Shown: piece by piece, positions 25,959-34,749 of the stretch | Numbering within the stretch: the stretch's first letter is position 1 | Layout of the letters: every line of letters begins with the position of its first letter | Source of the DNA: Blastocatellia bacterium | Lineage (GTDB): Bacteria > Acidobacteriota > Blastocatellia > HR10 | DNA length: 64,000 bases | Assembly (NCBI GenBank): GCA_035573895.1 | Contig: DATLZR010000009.1 | Location: 33,983-97,982, forward strand | Direction: 5' to 3' | Made by a program: the position numbers and the translations under genes | Notes under the pieces: model-generated | Database searches by the model: none | Seen by the model: only the letters and a program-made list of their open reading frames with translations | What the model was told of the DNA's origin: nothing

Positions 25959-27295
25959 GAGCGATCCCGTTCAGGAGCACCCGATCTCGAGAGATCCTCT
26001 CCGAGCAACAATCGTTTAACCTCGCCGACGAGGTAAAGTGAGCCGGTAACGCAAATCATCCCGCCCCGAGGAGTGATGGCTCGGGCTCTCTTCAGAGCGT
26101 GGGTCGGAGTCTCGGCTTCGACGGGTGATCCGTATCGGGATGCCACACGGGCGAGCCACTGGAGATCGGCGGCTCGCTCATCAGCCACGCGCGTGAGGAT
26201 GATTGCGTCGGCGAGAGGGAAAAGCTCCGCGGCCATTTCGTCAACTCGCTTATCCCGCATCACCCCGAAAACGAGCGTCAGGGGATGACAGCCGAACTCA
26301 TCCAGGTAACGCCGCAAGGCGCGCGCGCCTGCCGTATTATGCGCCCCGTCAAGAAGAATCGGCGCTGTGTCACCTCCAGCGATGAGTTCTAACCGACCGG
26401 GCCAGGAGACGGTCTCAAGTCCTCGGACAACAGCATCGTTGGAGACGGGAAATCCCCGACGCGAGATAATCTGCACAGCCTCCAGGGCGGCGAGGGCATT
26501 CTCGATTTGATGGCGTCCACGCAATCCCAACCGGATGTCCCACGAGCGTCCGGAGACCGACCGATAGCGAAAGGTGAACCGGCCATCGGATTCCGCGTCG
26601 AGGATTTCGACAGGGCCTACGGCAAGAACGGGCGTCACATCCACCATCCGGCACCGGCGCATGAGGACTTCAAATGCTTCGGGTTGCTGTCGCGCCATCA
26701 CGGCCTGGCATCCCGGCTTGATGACGGCTGCCTTCTCTGCCGCGATGGATGCGAGAGTCGAGCCCAGGTACTCCTCGTGATCAATATCAATAGCCGTGAT
26801 GACGGAGACAAAGGGCGGCGCAATATTGGTCGCATCAAGCCTCCCCCCGAGTCCCACCTCGAGAACGGCGAGGTCAATCCCCTGACGGGCAAAGTAGTCG
26901 AAACCGATGGCCGTGATGAACTCGAAATAGCTCGGCAGTGATTCGATGATCCTTTGGGAGACGAGTCTCTCGGCACTCTCACGAATAAGGCTGGCGCCGA
27001 TGGCGAAATCCTCACGGGAGATGGGCTGACCGTTGACCCTGATGCGTTCTTCGACCTCCAGCAGATGAGGCGACGTGTAGAGCCCGACGCGCCATCCCCC
27101 CGCCCGGAACACGGCCTCGATCATCGCTGCCACCGATCCTTTGCCGTTGGTCCCGGCGATGATCACGCTCGGGTAGCGCTCATGAGGATTACCCACTTCG
27201 GCCATGAGACGGGTGATCTTCTCCAGGCCGAATTTCATCCCCCGCACCTCGTGGCCCAGCCAGGCGAGATACTCGATGGTTTCGGAGTAATTCAC
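25949..27295 (-). CDS. folC: Bifunctional folylpolyglutamate / dihydrofolate synthase
   Basis: The 448-residue ligase adds glutamate to folates. The P-loop GTNGKGSVA, the PHLLEVEERI omega-like loop, and DGAHNTAGARAL of the C-terminal domain are canonical. The start is a GTG whose last bases overlap the accD stop (GTGA), so translation is coupled. accD-folC linkage is common in bacteria. Confidence 0.95.
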   Translation of the reverse strand: MNYSETIEYLAWLGHEVRGMKFGLEKITRLMAEVGNPHERYPSVIIAGTNGKGSVAAMIEAVFRAGGWRVGLYTSPHLLEVEERIRVNGQPISREDFAIGASLIRESAERLVSQRIIESLPSYFEFITAIGFDYFARQGIDLAVLEVGLGGRLDATNIAPPFVSVITAIDIDHEEYLGSTLASIAAEKAAVIKPGCQAVMARQQPEAFEVLMRRCRMVDVTPVLAVGPVEILDAESDGRFTFRYRSVSGRSWDIRLGLRGRHQIENALAALEAVQIISRRGFPVSNDAVVRGLETVSWPGRLELIAGGDTAPILLDGAHNTAGARALRRYLDEFGCHPLTLVFGVMRDKRVDEMAAELFPLADAIILTRVADERAADLQWLARVASRYGSPVEAETPTHALKRARAITPRGGMICVTGSLYLVGEVKRLLLGEDLSRSGAPERDRSWH

Positions 27296-28155
27296 TGCCG
27301 TTTTGCATCAGGCATCATGAAACCGAGGGCCTTGATGATGTAGGATCGAAGCTCCCGACGATCCACAACAGCATCCAGCATCCCATGCTGGAGCAAAAAC
27401 TCCGACCGCTGGAACCCTTCCGGAAGCTTTTGCTTGATCGTCTGCTCGATGACGCGGGGCCCGGCAAATCCAATGAGCGCCCCCGGCTCGGCAATATTGA
27501 GGTCACCGAGCATGGCAAAGCTGGCCGTGACCCCACCGGTAGTGGGATCGGTCAGGACGGAAATATAAGGGAGGCGAGCATCATCCAGTCGTGCCAGCGC
27601 CGCGGAAATTTTTGCCATCTGCATCAGGCTGAGGACGCCTTCCATCATCCGCGCTCCCCCGGAGCAGGACACGATGACCAGGGCCGATCTCTTTTCCATC
27701 GCCCGCTCAATCGCGCGAGTGATTTTCTCCCCCACGACCGAGCCCATGCTCCCTCCGATGAAGTTATATTCCATCGCCGCCACAATCGCCGGATAACCGC
27801 CAAGAGTCCCCTCGCCAGTGATCACGGCTTCAAGCAGTCCGGTGGCTTTTTGCATTGCCTGCAGGCGATCCTTGTAAGATCGCGTATCCACGAAGTTCAA
27901 TGGATCGGAGGATGTCAACCGGCTGTCGAGTTCGACATAATGGCCGTCGTCGAAGAGGAGTTCCAGTCGCCGCCGGGCAGTGATCTTAAAGTGGTAGCGG
28001 CATTTAGGACAGACCATGAGATTCTCTTCCACGTCCTTGCGGTAGAGGACTTCCCGGCAACCATCGCACCGGAGGAAAACGCCCTCGGTTTTCACGGTGC
28101 GCTCCTGGGGTGGCTCCAGGGGCGGCGGCTTCTCTTTTCGTCGGAAAAGCGGCAT
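27292..28155 (-). CDS. accD: Acetyl-CoA carboxylase carboxyltransferase subunit beta
   Basis: The 287-residue protein has the N-terminal four-cysteine zinc finger (CDGC at about 30-33 and CPKC at about 49-52) and the crotonase-like carboxyltransferase core (SCSGGARMMEG, TDPTTGGVTASFA). With AccA, elsewhere, it transfers carboxyl to acetyl-CoA for fatty acid synthesis. It heads the operon. TTGACA-17-TAGAAT ends 8 nt before the ATG, so the mRNA appears leaderless. Confidence 0.97.
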   Translation of the reverse strand: MPLFRRKEKPPPLEPPQERTVKTEGVFLRCDGCREVLYRKDVEENLMVCPKCRYHFKITARRRLELLFDDGHYVELDSRLTSSDPLNFVDTRSYKDRLQAMQKATGLLEAVITGEGTLGGYPAIVAAMEYNFIGGSMGSVVGEKITRAIERAMEKRSALVIVSCSGGARMMEGVLSLMQMAKISAALARLDDARLPYISVLTDPTTGGVTASFAMLGDLNIAEPGALIGFAGPRVIEQTIKQKLPEGFQRSEFLLQHGMLDAVVDRRELRSYIIKALGFMMPDAKRQ

Positions 28156-28163
28156 GAACTTTG

Positions 28164-28192
28164 ATTCTAGGCATCCATCGCCCCAATGTCAA
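28164..28192 (-). promoter_or_regulatory. Promoter for accD operon (TTGACA-17-TAGAAT), leaderless
   Basis: Minus-strand TTGACA (28192-28187), 17 nt, TAGAAT (28169-28164), then 8 nt to the ATG at 28155. Transcription should begin at or next to the A of the start codon. Confidence 0.8.
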
Positions 28193-28524
28193 AGCCCGTT
28201 TCCCCTGAGGCGCAGTTCATTGTTGACCGCACATGCAATCGGTTCTGAAGAGGACCGGCCATCACTATAACAGCACCGAGCTCTGACGCCGCATAAAGGG
28301 AGTGCCGGACACCCACGGAACCCCACAGGGAGCATCCGGATCGCCCCGTGCTGTGTCGAAATTTTGGAAGGCCGAGCTGGCGCTCTCACGAACAGGCGCA
28401 CTCGAGCCAACCCGTCCCGAAGATTTATCTTCTTCACCCCTTCGATCAGAGAACCGCTCGCGGGGCGGGACGGGCTCTTCCTCTTCCTTGACGGGCCGAT
28501 GCTCGCTCCTGCACACTAACTGAT
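28193..28524. other. Intergenic region between accD and meaB
   Basis: No credible gene. TTGACG (28488) followed after 18 nt by CACACT, 7 nt before the meaB GTG, could be a weak promoter with leaderless geometry. TATAAC near 28264 could be another start site. Confidence 0.35.
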
Positions 28525-29541
28525 GTGTCGAATCAAGCGCGTGCAGAGATCGAGCGCATGAGTGCCGACATCCTCGCCGGGGATGTCCGTGCCATCGCGC
28601 GTGCCATCTCGCTCGTGGAGAACGATGGAGCAGAGGCCTATGCTCTTCTCCGTCGCCTCTTTCCTCGAAGCGGTCGGGCGACGGTCATCGGTGTGACGGG
28701 GTCACCCGGCGTCGGCAAGAGCACTCTTGTGGATAAGCTCGCCCTGCACTATCGCCGTCAGGGAGACACCATCGGCATCATCGCCGTTGATCCCTCCAGT
28801 CCCTTCAGCGGCGGGGCTATTCTCGGCGACCGCATCCGCATGAACGCTCTGGGGACGGATGCCGGCGTGTTCATCCGCTCGATGGCGACCCGAGGAACGC
28901 TGGGCGGCCTCGCTCGAACGACCGGAGATGTTGTTCTCATTCTCGATGCTGCGGGCTATGACAAAGTGATCGTCGAGACGGTGGGCGTCGGGCAAGACGA
29001 AGTGGACATCGTCAAGACGGCTGATGTCACCGTGGTGGTTCTGGTTCCCGGCCTCGGCGATGATGTGCAAACGATCAAGGCCGGCATTATGGAGATCGGC
29101 GATGTGTTCGTCATCAACAAGGCCGATCGGGACGGTGTCGAACGTACGGAAGCAGAAGTGGTGGCGCTCCTGTCTTTGGCCGAACGCCCCGACGGCTGGC
29201 GGCCCCCAGTTGTGAAAACCGTCGCCACCGAGAATCGTGGCATCGTCGAATTGGCCGATGCCATTGGCCACGCTCTCGAGTTCCGCCGAACCACCCCACA
29301 TGCGGAGGAACGCAAACGACAAATCGCCGAGGAGAGGATCAAAAGCCTTCTGAAAGAGAGACTCCTCGCCCTGACATTGTCGGTGGCCCTCTCGCCGGAG
29401 GAATTGCGGGAGCTGGCATCGGCCATGGCGCGGCGAGAACGGGATCCTTACTCCATTGTCGAGCAGATCACCGAGCGCATGCTGGCGGGCCTCCACGCGC
29501 CCAATCGCAAGATCAGCGAAGGAGAAACAGTCGCAGGATGA
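28525..29541 (+). CDS. meaB: MeaB/ArgK-type GTPase, methylmalonyl-CoA mutase chaperone
   Basis: The 338-residue G3E GTPase has Walker A GSPGVGKSTL, IAVDPSSPFSGGAILGDR, ETVGVGQDE and the guanine motif NKAD. It protects and reloads adenosylcobalamin in methylmalonyl-CoA mutase. The start is the GTG at 28525; a Met follows at residue 12. The stop overlaps the epimerase start (ATGA), a typical propionyl-CoA pathway pair. The mutase itself is outside the window. Confidence 0.94.
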   Translation: MSNQARAEIERMSADILAGDVRAIARAISLVENDGAEAYALLRRLFPRSGRATVIGVTGSPGVGKSTLVDKLALHYRRQGDTIGIIAVDPSSPFSGGAILGDRIRMNALGTDAGVFIRSMATRGTLGGLARTTGDVVLILDAAGYDKVIVETVGVGQDEVDIVKTADVTVVVLVPGLGDDVQTIKAGIMEIGDVFVINKADRDGVERTEAEVVALLSLAERPDGWRPPVVKTVATENRGIVELADAIGHALEFRRTTPHAEERKRQIAEERIKSLLKERLLALTLSVALSPEELRELASAMARRERDPYSIVEQITERMLAGLHAPNRKISEGETVAG

Positions 29542-29978
29542 AGATTGATCATATCGGCATCGCTGTTCGCTCGCTCGACGAGGCGCTCGCCTTCTTCAGT
29601 GATGCGCTGGGTCTTCAATGCACCGGACGGGAGACGGTGGCTGAACAAGGTGTGCGGGTTGCGTTTCTGCCGGTCGGTGAGAGTCGGCTGGAGTTGCTCG
29701 AACCGATTCACGAAGATTCACCTGTCGGGCGATTCCTCAGGAAACGCGGCGAGGGAATCCATCACATCTGCTTGATGGTTGACGATATTGATGTCGCGCT
29801 GGCCGATCTGCGGGCGCGTAACGTTCGCCTGGTGGACGAGACGCCGCGCTGCGGGGCAGAGGGACGAAAAATCGCCTTTCTTCACCCCTCCAGCAGTCAT
29901 GGCGTGCTCATCGAACTCGTCGAGAATCCCGACCGATCCAATGGCTGTCGAGAGGTCGGTTCGGACGGATCCGTGTAG
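29538..29978 (+). CDS. mce: Methylmalonyl-CoA epimerase
   Basis: The 146-residue vicinal-oxygen-chelate protein interconverts (2R)- and (2S)-methylmalonyl-CoA. The metal ligand pattern is visible: His5 in KIDHIGIAV, His in GIHHICLMV, and Glu in LIELVEN. It overlaps meaB by 4 bp. The C-terminal tail of about 15 residues beyond the fold is unusual but short. Confidence 0.93.
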   Translation: MKIDHIGIAVRSLDEALAFFSDALGLQCTGRETVAEQGVRVAFLPVGESRLELLEPIHEDSPVGRFLRKRGEGIHHICLMVDDIDVALADLRARNVRLVDETPRCGAEGRKIAFLHPSSSHGVLIELVENPDRSNGCREVGSDGSV

Positions 29979-30026
29979 CGCGAACTTTCCGGGCTGCAAT
30001 TATCTTGCCAGCAGGAGGAAGAAATC

Positions 30027-31124
30027 GTGAAACGATGGCACCGACTTTTAGTGGCTCTCGTCGTCGTAGCTGGTGTGACAGCCGGAGCCATTACCATCCA
30101 GCGGCGGGTGGCCACCCACATGGACATCTCCGCCATTTCCGCCAGTGAATTTGAGGCTCTCATCAAGTCGCTTCCCCAACAACGACGCGACTTCTACTCG
30201 ACGCCGGAGGGGAAGAAAGAGTTTGCCGATCAAATCCAGATGGCGCTGGCCCTCGCTCAGGAAGCCAAGCGGATTGGCCTGCTCGGCGATCCCGAGGTCA
30301 TGAGCCAGATCGAGATGCAAAAGCTCTCGATTCTGGCCAGCGCCTATCGTGATCGCCATGCGGATGTACAGATCACCGACGAGGAGATCGAGACGTTTCA
30401 TCGGCTCAACCCCACGGCTCTTCAAGAGATTCTCAAGCTCTACCCCCAGCTGGGCCAATCCGAAGACGCCCGAGATCAAGTGCGTCGTCAGCTCGCCGAA
30501 TTGCGCATCTTCGCCGACCGGGCGAAAAAGGAGGGATTGGATCGCGATCCGGGCGTGGCGCTTCAGTTGCGCATCTTCCCGTCCTTCGCCATCCAGCAGC
30601 ATGTCATGCGCCGACTCTTTGAGAGCACCACGGTCAGCCCGGAGGAGATCCAGCGCTACTACGATCAGCATCGCAATGAATTCGAGCAGGTCAAGGCCCG
30701 GCACATTCTCTTCAGCCTGCGTCCGAAGCCGGATCAAACCACGCCTCCCGACAAGGAGAAAGTTCGGCAGAAAGCCCTTCAGGTCCTTCAGCGTCTTCGG
30801 GCCGGCGAGGATTTTGCCACTCTCGCCAGGGAATATTCCGAGGATCCGGGAACAAGGGAGAACGGAGGAGATCTCGGCTTCTTCTCTCGGGGCCGCATGG
30901 TGAAGGAATTCGAGGAGGCAGCGTTCTCCCTCGCACCGGGCCAGATCAGTGATCTGGTCGAAACGACCTACGGTTTCCACATCATCAAGGTGGAGGAGAA
31001 GCGCACGGCCCCGCTGGACAACCAAATCCGCCTTGAAATCGAACAAAAAGTTCGCGCGGAGAAAATCAACGCGACTCTGGAAGATCTGAAGAAGCGATAT
31101 GCCGTAAAAATTGCCCTCAGCTAA
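30027..31124 (+). CDS. Exported or anchored parvulin-type peptidyl-prolyl isomerase
   Basis: The 365-residue protein has an N-terminal signal or anchor (about 5-25), a SurA-like helical N-terminal domain and one parvulin domain (about 225-335) with [26 protein letters not shown] and YGFHIIKV. It probably folds periplasmic or outer-membrane proteins. The GTG at 30027 follows AGGAGGAAG. It starts a run of plus-strand genes, though the next products are unrelated. Confidence 0.92.
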   Translation: MKRWHRLLVALVVVAGVTAGAITIQRRVATHMDISAISASEFEALIKSLPQQRRDFYSTPEGKKEFADQIQMALALAQEAKRIGLLGDPEVMSQIEMQKLSILASAYRDRHADVQITDEEIETFHRLNPTALQEILKLYPQLGQSEDARDQVRRQLAELRIFADRAKKEGLDRDPGVALQLRIFPSFAIQQHVMRRLFESTTVSPEEIQRYYDQHRNEFEQVKARHILFSLRPKPDQTTPPDKEKVRQKALQVLQRLRAGEDFATLAREYSEDPGTRENGGDLGFFSRGRMVKEFEEAAFSLAPGQISDLVETTYGFHIIKVEEKRTAPLDNQIRLEIEQKVRAEKINATLEDLKKRYAVKIALS

Positions 31125-31161
31125 TGAGGCGGAGGGCAGACTGAGCAACGAGAGTTGAAAC

Positions 31162-32016
31162 ATGAGGTTTCGCCTGGGCCAGTTCACTCTGGATGTCGTT
31201 AGTGATGGGCGCTGGCGACTCGATGGCGGGATGATGTTCGGCATCGTCCCCAAGGTGCTCTGGGAGCGCGTCCTCCCGGCGGATGAAAAGAACCGCGTTC
31301 CCATGGCGCTCAATTGCCTTCTCATTCGCACGGGTCGTGATGTGATTCTCGTGGACACGGGGATCGGCGATACCTGGGATGACAAGTTCCGCCAGATATA
31401 TGCCATTGACCGATCGTCCACGCTGCTGGGCTCTCTCGCCGCCTGCGGCGTGCGCCCCGAGGACGTCACGCTTGTGATCAACTCGCACCTTCATTTCGAC
31501 CACGCCGGGACGAACACGTGTTACCGGGGAGATCGGCTCGTGCCGACATTCCCTCGCGCTCGGTACGTCGTTCAGCGCGGCGAATACGAACATGCCCGGC
31601 AGCCGCTGGAGCGCGATCGCGCCAGTTATCGTCCCGTCACCTGGGAACCGCTGGAGGACGCTGGACAACTGGACCTCATCGAAGGTGATCGCGAGCTTGT
31701 CCCTGGTGTCCAGGTCGTCAAAGTCGGCGGTCACAACCGGGACCTTCAATGCGTCATCCTTCGCTCGGGCGGCGAGACGGCGATGTTTTGGGGGGATCTC
31801 ATCCCCCTGACGCATCATGTCGCGTTGCCCTGGATCATGGCCCTGGACCTCTATCCGGTCCAGACGCTGGAACAAAAGAGGCGATTGATCCCTCAGGCGG
31901 CACGCGAAGGGTGGCTGTGTTTCTTTTACCACGATACGCAGATTCCCGCCGGTCGCATCGTCGAGCGGGACGGAAAATTTCACGTCATCCCTGAGACAGG
32001 AGACATCTATGGCTGA
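31162..32016 (+). CDS. Metallo-beta-lactamase-fold hydrolase
   Basis: The 284-residue protein has the binuclear zinc motif SHLHFDHAG, a second His in GGHNRDLQ and Asp in FWGDLIP. It resembles the AttM/quorum-quenching lactonase-like and generic MBL hydrolases; the substrate is unknown. Its stop overlaps the mtnP start by 8 bp, so it may act near methionine salvage, but that is only context. Confidence 0.88.
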   Translation: MRFRLGQFTLDVVSDGRWRLDGGMMFGIVPKVLWERVLPADEKNRVPMALNCLLIRTGRDVILVDTGIGDTWDDKFRQIYAIDRSSTLLGSLAACGVRPEDVTLVINSHLHFDHAGTNTCYRGDRLVPTFPRARYVVQRGEYEHARQPLERDRASYRPVTWEPLEDAGQLDLIEGDRELVPGVQVVKVGGHNRDLQCVILRSGGETAMFWGDLIPLTHHVALPWIMALDLYPVQTLEQKRRLIPQAAREGWLCFFYHDTQIPAGRIVERDGKFHVIPETGDIYG

Positions 32017-32893
32017 AGCACAAATCGGGATCATTGGTGGAAGTGGATTCTATGAGATGGAAGGGCTCACCGACACCCACGAGGTAACGGTGGAAACGCC
32101 ATTTGGCAAACCTTCGGACGCTTTCCTCCTGGGAAAGCTCGATGGCGTCCCCGTGGCCTTTCTGGCCCGTCCCGGTCGGGGCCATCGGCTGATGCCCTCG
32201 GAGCTTCCGTTTCGAGCCAATATCTACGCCCTGAAACTGCTCGGCGTCGAACGGATCATTTCTGTGAGCGCCGTTGGATCACTGCAGGAAAAGTACGCTC
32301 CTCTCGATATTGTCATTCCCGATCAGTTTTTTGATCGCACGCGCCATCGCGTTTCAACCTTCTTCGGCGATGGCATTGTCGCCCATATTTCCTTCGCCGA
32401 TCCGGTCTGCCCGGTCGTGAGCGACGTGCTGGAGAAAGCCGCGCGGCAAGTGTCCGGCATCACGGTTCACCGCGGGGGGACGTATCTTTGTATCGAGGGT
32501 CCCGCTTTTTCCACAAAGGCAGAGTCGCACGTCTATCGTTCCTGGGGGATGGACATCATTGGCATGACCAACCTTCAGGAGGCCAAGCTGGCCCGCGAGG
32601 CCGAAATGTGCTACGCCACGCTGGCTCTGGTGACTGACTATGACTGCTGGCATCCGGGTCACGATGCCGTGACCGTCGAGATGGTCCTCGACTATCTCAA
32701 TCGGAACACGGCCAATGCGAAAAAGATCGTCGCTACGGCCGTGCGTATATTCAAAGACATCCCCCGGGAGTGCCGCTGCCACTCGGCCCTTCGGCATGCG
32801 ATTCAAACGGATCGGGCGAAAATTCCGCCGGAAACGGTGAAAAAACTCTCGGCTATCCTGGGTAAATATTTTCCCGTGGAAATTGAGGAGTAG
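32009..32893 (+). CDS. mtnP: S-methyl-5'-thioadenosine phosphorylase
   Basis: The 294-residue enzyme splits methylthioadenosine with phosphate, the first step of methionine salvage. IGIIGGSGFYEM binds phosphate. GPAFSTKAESHVYR, GMTNLQEAKLAREAE and TDYDCWH are the MTAP signature that separates it from guanosine/inosine phosphorylases. AGGAGACATCT precedes the ATG, inside the end of the upstream gene. Confidence 0.95.
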   Translation: MAEAQIGIIGGSGFYEMEGLTDTHEVTVETPFGKPSDAFLLGKLDGVPVAFLARPGRGHRLMPSELPFRANIYALKLLGVERIISVSAVGSLQEKYAPLDIVIPDQFFDRTRHRVSTFFGDGIVAHISFADPVCPVVSDVLEKAARQVSGITVHRGGTYLCIEGPAFSTKAESHVYRSWGMDIIGMTNLQEAKLAREAEMCYATLALVTDYDCWHPGHDAVTVEMVLDYLNRNTANAKKIVATAVRIFKDIPRECRCHSALRHAIQTDRAKIPPETVKKLSAILGKYFPVEIEE

Positions 32894-32900
32894 ATGGATC

Positions 32901-33422
32901 ATGCGAGCGTATGTTCCTCGCCTCATGAATGGCGCGAATGAGCCTGGCCTGCCGGGATGGGGGGGAGGGAAAGAGCCACCCGTCTCGCGGATGTATCTCG
33001 GCCTGGCAATCACAGGCCTTTTGCTGGTCGCTCCCTTTGGCCTTCTGGCTTCCCCGCTGCATCCTCATCCCCAGGGGAGCGTGATCAGGGGGCCGCTGCG
33101 GGACCCCCGAAAACCCGAACTCGAACGAGCCGCCACCAAAAATCTCGAAGTGGCCCAGTTCTACCTGAAAAGGAAGAAATGGGCCGCAGCGGAAAATCGC
33201 CTCCAGAGGATTGTCGCGGAACATCCCGATTTTTCTCAAATCGCGCAGGTGTACTATCTCCTTGGTGAAGTCTATCGTCAGACGAACCGGCGAGAGCTGG
33301 CCATCGAACTCTACTCGCGGGTGGTCGAGGAATTCCCCGAGCATGAGATGGCCGCCCGCGCTCGCGAACGTCTTCGCCAGATGGGCGTCGAGTCGGTGAA
33401 GGAGCCAGGTCATCCTAAGTGA
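32901..33422 (+). CDS. Small membrane-anchored TPR protein, BamD/YfiO-like repeats
   Basis: The 173-residue protein has one N-terminal hydrophobic segment (about 32-50) and two to three TPR-like helices, e.g. AQFYLKRKKWAAAENRLQRI and RRELAIELYSRVVEEFPEHE. These resemble the outer-membrane assembly factor BamD, but there is no lipobox. The ATG at 32901 is preferred to a TTG at 32883 because GGAG lies at workable distance. It may be the last gene of the mtnP operon. Confidence 0.75.
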   Translation: MRAYVPRLMNGANEPGLPGWGGGKEPPVSRMYLGLAITGLLLVAPFGLLASPLHPHPQGSVIRGPLRDPRKPELERAATKNLEVAQFYLKRKKWAAAENRLQRIVAEHPDFSQIAQVYYLLGEVYRQTNRRELAIELYSRVVEEFPEHEMAARARERLRQMGVESVKEPGHPK

Positions 33423-33621
33423 TCTCGAAGAGGGAGCCACATTTTCATCACCGCTTCAGCCGAAGCCGCAAAACGGACAACTTGCACAGAACCTGGCGGC
33501 AACGGCTGTCACACGCCGCGATCCCGTTGCCCTGACTCCCGGACGATCTCCAGCCTGTTGATCGAGGAGGTTACCGGAGGTGGTTCTCTTCCCCCACCTT
33601 GCGTCCCAAGCTCAGGCCATA
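33423..33621. other. Convergent gap with a GC hairpin
   Basis: GGCAACGG (33498-33505) and CCGTTGCC (33524-33531) form a perfect 8-bp stem with an 18-nt loop between converging genes. No U tract follows on either strand, so a terminator role is uncertain. No gene is visible. Confidence 0.35.
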
Positions 33622-34620
33622 TCAGTTGAAAGCACCCGCACCGTGGTCCTTTCCGCAGCGCGCGCAGGGTGTCACGGGTTCCGTGTTATCCACACGGTGT
33701 TTCACCGCAGGAAGTGCGCGCAAGAAAGCAAAGACGGCTTTCAGATCGCCATCAGTCATCTTCCCGTAGACAGCCCAGGGCATGAGCGGATTGAGGGCGC
33801 GAGCCTTCACATGCCCTGTGCGCATGGCCTCGATAAAGAGCGTCTCGTCATAATAGGAGATGCCCGAAGGATCCGGGGTGATATTCGCAGCGGCCACGCT
33901 TCCCCAGGGTCCCTTGAAAACCATGCCCCCGGCAAACTCCATCCCTGGCTGGGGGCGACCCTGATCAATCACTCCCACTGTATGGCAGGTGAAGCAATCT
34001 CCCAACGTGACGAGATACCTGCCCCAGGCGATCGGATCGTTGCGGTCGGGGGCGACGACAGGCTGATTCAGTGGCTCGACCGGTGGAAGATGCTCGGCAA
34101 TTTCCCTCGGCATCTGCATGGGCGGCAGGGCGTTCGAGACCGGTTCAAGCGATCGGAGATAGACGACCACTGACGCCACATCTTCGTCGGACATCTGACG
34201 ATAGTTCAGATAGGGCATGAGCGGGAACAACCGACGACCGTCGCGTCCGATACCTTCGCGGATGGCTCGGGCAATCTGTGGATCGGTCATCTGGCCGATT
34301 CCCGTCCGGTCATCGGGAGTGAGATTGGGAACGACGACCCAGGTGAACCCTTCCATGGGGAAAACGGTCCCGGCACCTTTTTGACCCTCCAGAGGGGGTG
34401 CGCCCGGCTTTTTCCAATCGTTTGCGGAGTGGCAATGAAAACATCCGGTCACGGCTTCCACCAGGTAGCGGCCACGTTCAAGGCGAGCCGGTGTCGGTTC
34501 AAAACGAGAGGCGGTGAGCCCATTCGATGGTTGAACCGTCTCCGAGCCATTGCGGCGACACCCAGGAGTCAGGCCAAGGGTGACGATCAGCAAGAGAGCT
34601 GATAGCTCGTTGCATCTCAT
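33622..34620 (-). CDS. Diheme c-type cytochrome lipoprotein
   Basis: The 332-residue protein has a lipobox (GLTPGC) and two cytochrome c domains with heme motifs CFHCH and CFTCH, the second after a linker rich in Pro. Repeated NLTPD and NITPD segments and LMPY/LMPW axial Met candidates are typical of alcohol-dehydrogenase-type cytochromes. A C-terminal CARCGKDHG resembles a third motif with Gly in place of His, so it may bind something else. GGAGG precedes the ATG at 34620 by 9 nt; the frame extends upstream without support. Confidence 0.9.
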   Translation of the reverse strand: MRCNELSALLLIVTLGLTPGCRRNGSETVQPSNGLTASRFEPTPARLERGRYLVEAVTGCFHCHSANDWKKPGAPPLEGQKGAGTVFPMEGFTWVVVPNLTPDDRTGIGQMTDPQIARAIREGIGRDGRRLFPLMPYLNYRQMSDEDVASVVVYLRSLEPVSNALPPMQMPREIAEHLPPVEPLNQPVVAPDRNDPIAWGRYLVTLGDCFTCHTVGVIDQGRPQPGMEFAGGMVFKGPWGSVAAANITPDPSGISYYDETLFIEAMRTGHVKARALNPLMPWAVYGKMTDGDLKAVFAFLRALPAVKHRVDNTEPVTPCARCGKDHGAGAFN

Positions 34621-34749
34621 CTGAAAAGGCCTCCTTTCACGAAGGGACACACCGTTCCATCCGTATCCAAATCCTCTCAGGAGGTCGGATGTAAGCAGTG
34701 GAATGCTTATTGCTCGCCCGACGAGCAATGAGCGTGAATGAGTGGGGAA

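Noticed and set aside
30048..31481. A 477-codon minus-strand frame opposite the parvulin gene
   Set aside because: Antisense shadow without signal or domain features.
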